Assembly: GCA_035702845.1 (NCBI GenBank)
Contig: DASSZK010000066.1
Coordinates: 1-9,686 of the forward strand
Source: JAJZMF01 sp035702845
GTDB taxonomy: Bacteria > Actinomycetota > Acidimicrobiia > Acidimicrobiales > Palsa-688
Length of the DNA stretch: 9,686 nt
Direction: 5' to 3'
A model generated the notes under the pieces. The model saw nothing but the letters and a program-made list of their open reading frames with translations. It had not been told where the DNA came from and ran no database searches. Every line of letters begins with the position of its first letter. Position 1 is the stretch's first letter. This document shows positions 6,410 to 9,686 of the stretch, piece by piece. The position numbers and the translations under genes were made by a program.

Positions 6410-7939
6410 CTACCCCTGGTAAATCCCCAGCGCTCTATGGCCAGCCGGTGCAGGTGCGTGCGTTTGCGCCCCAGCACCGGTCATGGCTGCTGACGCCGTG
6501 CGCACCACCGCGAAGGCGCTCTCAGCCAGAGACGGGTGGAACAAGCCGTTCGAGACCGGCGTGTACGTCACGGTAAAGGAAGTGCCTGTGAACGCAGACG
6601 GTGCCGAAACCACGCCCGAGCCTTGGTCCATCGAGATGTCCCACCATTGGGATTGCGTGCCGGCCGCCTCTACAGCACTGAAGGGGACCGGCCCGCTGCA
6701 GGTCCCCCCCTGCGCCACGCAGTAAGGAGCGAGTTGGCATATCCCTCCACAGTTGGACTGGTCGACGGGAGCCTCCAAGATCCACTCTGCAGACGACGCG
6801 CTACCCGAGTACGACTGTTGCGTGCTGAATGTTTGACCCGTTGTCTGGTCTGTCAGCACGATGTTCCATGATGTCGGCGAGAGCTGGGAGATTTGTGCCA
6901 GGACGCTGTCGCCGGCACTGACGGTCATCCCCGAGATGGGGGTTTCGGGGGCGGGCAGGATTTCCCACCAGGGGACGATGTAGATGTTCCCAGGATCGCA
7001 AGCCCCCGTAGAGGGGTCGATGGCGCTCTCGTCTATACCGGCCTGGATCAAATCCTGGTTGCTCCCCGACACTGAGAAACCGTCTATGCCAACCCATTCC
7101 GAGGTGTGCTCGGCACAGGTGGTGGACGCAGAGAGTTGAGGCACGACAAAGCTGCCTTGTGCGGAAGTAAACGGCCCGCCCGTCACGGCGTAGCCGGACC
7201 AGTTTTGCGACGTTGCCGGAGAGGCGCTCGAGGGACCAGCAACAGGGACAGTCGTCGCAGGGACAGTCGTCGCAGGGACAGTCGTCGTGGGCCCCGTCGT
7301 AGGCGTCGGAGGAGCCGGGGCGCCCCCGGGGGGCAATGCCGTTCCCGCGCCAGAACCCGGGACGGTCGTGGTCGCCGCCGGCGTCGTCGACGAGGGAGGC
7401 GGCACCGCCTGCTTCACCCGCTCCGCCCCGACCTGTAGCTGGACCTGAGCTGCCCCGACCCGGTCACCCTTGGACACGGCAAGCCGGAAGCGCACCCGCA
7501 CCGCTGTCTGTGACCTGTTCGGGCCCACCAGGACCCGAGCCCGGAAGACGCCGTTGGCGCACGAGCGCGCCGCTTTGGAGTAGACGAGGGTAAGCCGGGC
7601 GGCGGACCCTCTCAGGGTGCAGTTCTGTCCGGCACTGGTGCGTGCGGAGACGAACACCACACCTCCGGCCGGCCCGACTGCGGCCGGGACTGCCGTCAAC
7701 GAGACCACCTTGGGGACAACCTTGTCGCTTACAGCGCGGACCTTTGGATTGCGAAGGAGCACGAAATTCGACTGGGGCAGGCTCGACTGGGGCAGGCTCG
7801 ACTGGGGCGCCGCCACCGCCGGCAGGGGGGCAATGCCAACCACCGCCAGACATGCACCGGCAACGATCTTGGCCAGCCTTAGCGACGCCCTCCCGCCCCC
7901 GCGCTCAGGTACCAGATCAATGCTCCGCCTCGAACCCAT
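6410..7939 (-). CDS. Secreted glutamic peptidase, family G1 (eqolisin) with Ig-like N-terminal region
   Basis: 509 residues. A signal peptide is evident: basic SLRLAK, hydrophobic core about 24-38, and a likely AVAA-PQ cleavage near 44. Residues about 76-172 form a beta-rich, probably Ig-like region, followed by a Pro/Thr/Gly linker (180-240) with ATTVP repeats. The G1 peptidase domain spans about 246-462: NWSGYAV, GSFVVPQ, EWVGIDG, DLIQAGI, PWWEILPAPE, WNIVLTD and SAEWILEAP. The family's catalytic Gln/Glu dyad (Q53 and E136 in scytalidoglutamic peptidase) corresponds to Q299 and E385, both present. Six cysteines lie in the catalytic half. Known members are acid-active endopeptidases acting outside the cell; the fungal ones are best studied. 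ATG at 7939 has no clear ribosome site. The C-terminal 45 residues go beyond the usual fold. Only 14 bases separate its stop from the convergent reductase stop, leaving no room for a classical terminator between them. Confidence 0.92.
   Translation of the reverse strand: MGSRRSIDLVPERGGGRASLRLAKIVAGACLAVVGIAPLPAVAAPQSSLPQSSLPQSNFVLLRNPKVRAVSDKVVPKVVSLTAVPAAVGPAGGVVFVSARTSAGQNCTLRGSAARLTLVYSKAARSCANGVFRARVLVGPNRSQTAVRVRFRLAVSKGDRVGAAQVQLQVGAERVKQAVPPPSSTTPAATTTVPGSGAGTALPPGGAPAPPTPTTGPTTTVPATTVPATTVPVAGPSSASPATSQNWSGYAVTGGPFTSAQGSFVVPQLSASTTCAEHTSEWVGIDGFSVSGSNQDLIQAGIDESAIDPSTGACDPGNIYIVPWWEILPAPETPISGMTVSAGDSVLAQISQLSPTSWNIVLTDQTTGQTFSTQQSYSGSASSAEWILEAPVDQSNCGGICQLAPYCVAQGGTCSGPVPFSAVEAAGTQSQWWDISMDQGSGVVSAPSAFTGTSFTVTYTPVSNGLFHPSLAESAFAVVRTASAAMTGAGAQTHAPAPAGHRALGIYQG
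7245..7287. repeat. 15-bp tandem repeat encoding ATTVP in the peptidase linker
   Basis: The unit gggacagtcgtcgca is repeated at 7245-7259 and 7260-7274 without change, then for 13 more bases. It encodes the ATTVP repeats at about residues 219-233. The DNA identity suggests recent expansion; gain or loss of a unit would stay in frame and change linker length. Confidence 0.9.
7768..7808. repeat. 15-bp tandem repeat encoding SLPQS just after the signal peptide
   Basis: The unit tcgactggggcaggc occurs at 7768-7782 and 7783-7797, followed by an 11-base partial copy. It encodes repeated SLPQS at about residues 46-57, immediately after the predicted signal-peptide cleavage site. It is in frame and so length-variable without frameshift. 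Confidence 0.9.
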
Positions 7940-7973
7940 GTCGATGCCATCGGCACGGGATCAAGCGCTATTA

Positions 7974-8009
7974 ATCACCCGGGGCCGTACTGATCACCCA
8001 GGGTCGTGG
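7974..8009. repeat. Imperfect 19-bp direct duplication at the PHP gene stop
   Basis: atcacccggggccgtac (7974-7990) and atcacccagggtcgtgg (7993-8009) match at 13 of 17 bases. The right copy contains the PHP stop codon and last codons; the left copy lies in the 54-base gap before the peptidase gene. It looks like a decayed tandem duplication. Confidence 0.5.
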
Positions 8010-9022
8010 CGCTGCGTGAATTCCAGAAGATCCGGCAGCCGGCGGCAGTTGATGACCGCCTGTGCCGTAATGCCCACTTTTGCCGCCTTTTCGCAGCCAT
8101 AACGCAACCACCTCAATTGACCGGGCGCATGGGCGTCGGAGTCAATGGAGAACCGGCAGCCGGCGTCTTTCGCCTGCTCGAGGAGGTCGTCCGGGGGGTC
8201 AAGACGCTCGGGGCGTGAATTGATCTCGACGGCGGTGCCGGCGCGTGAACAGGCGGCGAACACCGCCGCGGCATCGAAACTCGACTGCGGCCGTCCTCTG
8301 CCTACCACGATCCGGCCTGTGCAGTGCCCAAGGATGTCCACATTCGGGTCGAGGACCGCCTTCACCATGCGTTTGGTCATTGTTGTGCCGTCCATGCGCA
8401 GCTTCGAGTGGACGCTTGCCACCACCACGTCGAGCTGGGCCAGCAGCGCAGGGTCCTGGTCCAGTGAACCGTCCTCCAAGATGTCGACCTCAATGCCGGT
8501 GAGGATGCGGAACGGTGCCAACGTGTCGTTGAGGGCGGCGACGGTCTCGATCTGGCGCCGCAGGCGGTCTGCGTCGAGCCCGTGAGCCACAGTGAGCCGA
8601 GGGCTGTGATCGGTAAGCGCCATGTACTGCCGGCCAAGGGCAATGGCCTCCCTGGCCATGTGCTCGATGGGTACGCCACCATCCGACCAGTCCGAGTGGG
8701 TGTGGCAGTCGCCGGCCACCGACTTGAGCAGGTCCCCGCTGGTGCCTTCCGGCCACGGTGCAGCGCGCTCGCGCAGGGCCGTCAAGTAAGCCGGCTCGCT
8801 ACCGGCCAGGGCCTCCGCGATGACCGCAGCCGTGGTGGCCCCGACACGCGGCAGGTCCTCCAACCGCCCTTTGCGCCACAGGGACTCAACCTCGCCGGGG
8901 GGGAGCACCTCAATTGTCTGGGCCGCCCGGCGGAAAGCCAGAGCCTTGTAGCTGGGGGCTCGCTCCTCCTCCAGGTATGAGGCGACCTCCCGCAGCGCCC
9001 AGACCGGGCTTATCGCACTCAG
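7994..9022 (-). CDS. PHP-domain metal-dependent phosphoesterase with helix-hairpin-helix (PolX C-terminal type)
   Basis: Probable cytoplasmic hydrolase of the PHP superfamily, related to the C-terminal half of bacterial PolX; substrate unknown. With the CTG start proposed here it has 342 residues. N-terminal helices include ALREVASYLEEERAPSYK and ALAFRRAAQTIEVLPP. A helix-hairpin-helix, LEDLPRVGATTAAVIAEAL, follows at about 54-72. The PHP motifs are then complete: DCHTHSDWSDG (H107, H109), ALTDHSP (D138, H139), GIEVDIL (E178), ASVHSKL (H205), GHCTGR (H233) and SIDSDAH (D296, H298). The first GTG (8908) would cut off the conserved helices that precede the hairpin. No ATG, GTG or TTG occurs in frame between there and the nearest upstream stop near 9165. 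CTG at 9022 overlaps the GNAT stop as CTGA and has GGAG 5 bases upstream, so translation is probably coupled. The function call is firm; the start is inferred. Confidence 0.88.
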   Translation of the reverse strand: MSAISPVWALREVASYLEEERAPSYKALAFRRAAQTIEVLPPGEVESLWRKGRLEDLPRVGATTAAVIAEALAGSEPAYLTALRERAAPWPEGTSGDLLKSVAGDCHTHSDWSDGGVPIEHMAREAIALGRQYMALTDHSPRLTVAHGLDADRLRRQIETVAALNDTLAPFRILTGIEVDILEDGSLDQDPALLAQLDVVVASVHSKLRMDGTTMTKRMVKAVLDPNVDILGHCTGRIVVGRGRPQSSFDAAAVFAACSRAGTAVEINSRPERLDPPDDLLEQAKDAGCRFSIDSDAHAPGQLRWLRYGCEKAAKVGITAQAVINCRRLPDLLEFTQRHDPG

Positions 9023-9525
9023 AACAGCTCCATGGTCATGCAGACGCTGTAAGGGTTGTCCGTATAGGAAGCAAATGGCGCGCAGGGCACGAACCCGGCC
9101 TTGGCGTACAGGGCCCGAGCAGGGGCAAAGTACTCCTTCGTGCCGGTCTCCAGGCTCACTCGCTTATATCCCTGCGCCCTGGCCACCTCCAGCAAGTGAG
9201 CGAGCATGCAAGCCCCTGCCCCCCGGCGGCGCCAACGGTCCGCGGTGCGCATCGATTTGATCTCGACGTGGCCCGGGCCCACCAACTTGAGGGCGCCGAT
9301 TGCCACGAGCTCCCCGGCACACCTGGCACTGTAAAACTGGACGCCATCAGCCCTGAGCGCCTCGGGCTCCATGGCATGGACATGCTCGAGAGGGCTCTGG
9401 CCGTGCATTTCGGCCAGATGGGCCTGTACGAGCGCAACGATGTCCGATGCGCCCGGGTCGTCTATGCCTATCTCTAGGGCGAGGTCGGCGCCGCCCTGCG
9501 ATGGCGGCCGTGAAGGGACAGCCAT
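9019..9525 (-). CDS. GNAT-family N-acetyltransferase
   Basis: 168 residues from ATG at 9525. GNAT fold: beta strands around residues 61-90, then motif A, HVEIKSMRTADRWRRRGAGA (86-105), whose RRRGAG is the acetyl-CoA pyrophosphate loop. It is followed by the ARAQGYKRVSLETG helix-strand and by FAPARALYAKAGFVPCAPF, the usual motif B. It transfers an acetyl group from acetyl-CoA to an amine; the acceptor is unknown. HLAEMHGQSP and SVCMTMEL at the ends are typical of one widespread subgroup of small-molecule or peptide acetyltransferases. A TTG at 9561 would add 12 residues; neither start has a Shine-Dalgarno. ATG 9525 has a TAGCTT 5 bases upstream, consistent with a leaderless transcript. It is coupled to the downstream PHP gene by a 4-base overlap. 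Confidence 0.9.
   Translation of the reverse strand: MAVPSRPPSQGGADLALEIGIDDPGASDIVALVQAHLAEMHGQSPLEHVHAMEPEALRADGVQFYSARCAGELVAIGALKLVGPGHVEIKSMRTADRWRRRGAGACMLAHLLEVARAQGYKRVSLETGTKEYFAPARALYAKAGFVPCAPFASYTDNPYSVCMTMELF
9028..9031 (-). promoter_or_regulatory. Ribosome site before the proposed CTG start of the PHP gene
   Basis: GGAG on the minus strand, inside the last codons of the GNAT gene, lies 5 bases before CTG at 9022, which overlaps the GNAT TGA. This supports a coupled CTG start. Confidence 0.5.
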
Positions 9526-9530
9526 ACCAG

Positions 9531-9536
9531 AAGCTA
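9531..9536 (-). promoter_or_regulatory. Possible -10 element for leaderless GNAT/PHP transcript
   Basis: TAGCTT on the minus strand fits TANNNT and ends 5 bases before the A of ATG 9525, the spacing of leaderless actinobacterial genes. No good -35 is visible at 16-18 bases, so this is tentative. Confidence 0.25.
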
Positions 9537-9561
9537 ACCGACGACCCACCAAGCGGGACAA

Positions 9562-9686
9562 AGTCGGTTGCGAGTGTCACTCTCGCAGACGACGTAGCAG
9601 CTCATAGCCTGGGGCTGGTGGGGGAAGCAACGGAACACTTGAGAGAGCTCGCCGGGTCGTCTGTTCGTCGTCTGCTCGTCGACCCG
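9562..9686. other. Right-edge segment, possible partial gene, orientation undecided
   Basis: Two readings look partly coding. On the plus strand a frame with a GTG at 9618 gives GEATEHLRELAGSSVRRLLV and runs off the edge. On the minus strand a frame entering from the edge gives SVPLLPPPAPGYELLRRLRE and stops near 9574, which would be the end of a gene upstream of GNAT. Third-base G+C by hand does not settle it. More sequence to the right would. Confidence 0.25.

Noticed and set aside
6683..6707. Inverted repeat ggggacc / ggtcccc with 11-base loop
   Set aside because: Lies inside the peptidase coding sequence and the spacing does not fit the DosR-type site; likely chance in G+C-rich DNA.
9555..9567. 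gggacaaagtcgg upstream of GNAT, recalling a DosR half-site pair
   Set aside because: The centre is 3 bases rather than 4 and the right arm mismatches; not a credible operator.
9653..9686. Inverted repeat cgggtcg / cgacccg at the right edge
   Set aside because: 20-base loop, no T-run and possibly within a coding region; insufficient to call a terminator.
1..9686. Mobile elements, CRISPR, tRNA/rRNA, phage genes
   Set aside because: No transposase, integrase, spaced repeat array, cloverleaf or rRNA-like sequence seen on either strand.

Overview
The window is about 65% G+C, gene-dense bacterial DNA with no mobile element, CRISPR array, rRNA or tRNA that I can see. Ten protein genes are readable. 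The G+C content, TTG/GTG starts, Ala/Arg-rich proteins, Pro/Thr linkers of the ATTVP type and an ECF sigma/membrane-protein pair point to a high-GC actinobacterium. The flavour is Acidimicrobiia-like, but the sequence alone cannot prove a class.

Layout, reading each minus-strand gene in its own direction. At the right edge (9686 to 7994) a GNAT acetyltransferase gene is followed by a PHP-domain phosphoesterase gene. The two share a 4-base CTGA overlap, which implies an unusual CTG start for the PHP gene. Next on the same strand (7939 to 6410) is a secreted glutamic peptidase (family G1, eqolisin) with a signal peptide, an Ig-like N-terminal region and a repeat-containing Pro/Thr linker. It converges on the only clear plus-strand gene, a YajO-type aldo-keto reductase (5421-6395). 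Divergent from that, on the minus strand, is a TauE/SafE-type permease (5320-4568) followed by a ClC-family chloride transporter (4520-3087), probably co-transcribed.

The left third is a sensing and signalling region. A 9-bp-arm palindrome at 3050-3071, matching the DosR/DevR operator core at 13 of 14 positions, lies just upstream of two translationally coupled genes. The first is an Aer-type PAS protein (2965-2417). The second is a soluble chemotaxis-type signalling protein (2420-1539). Together they look like an aerotaxis/redox receptor split into sensor and output halves. Downstream are an ECF sigma factor (TTG start with a perfect Shine-Dalgarno, 1402-830) and a single-pass membrane protein with an extracytoplasmic IPT/TIG fold (784 to beyond the left edge), a candidate anti-sigma or sensor partner. 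The last two genes are in the same frame, separated by one TGA and an 18-bp tandem repeat.

Themes: redox/oxygen sensing (PAS plus signalling protein, possible DosR-type control), envelope signalling (ECF sigma plus TIG membrane protein), ion/anion transport (ClC, TauE) and secreted proteolysis. The points most worth checking are the DosR-like box, the split aerotaxis receptor, the CTG start, the single-stop sigma/TIG junction and the channel-like substitution in the ClC protein.
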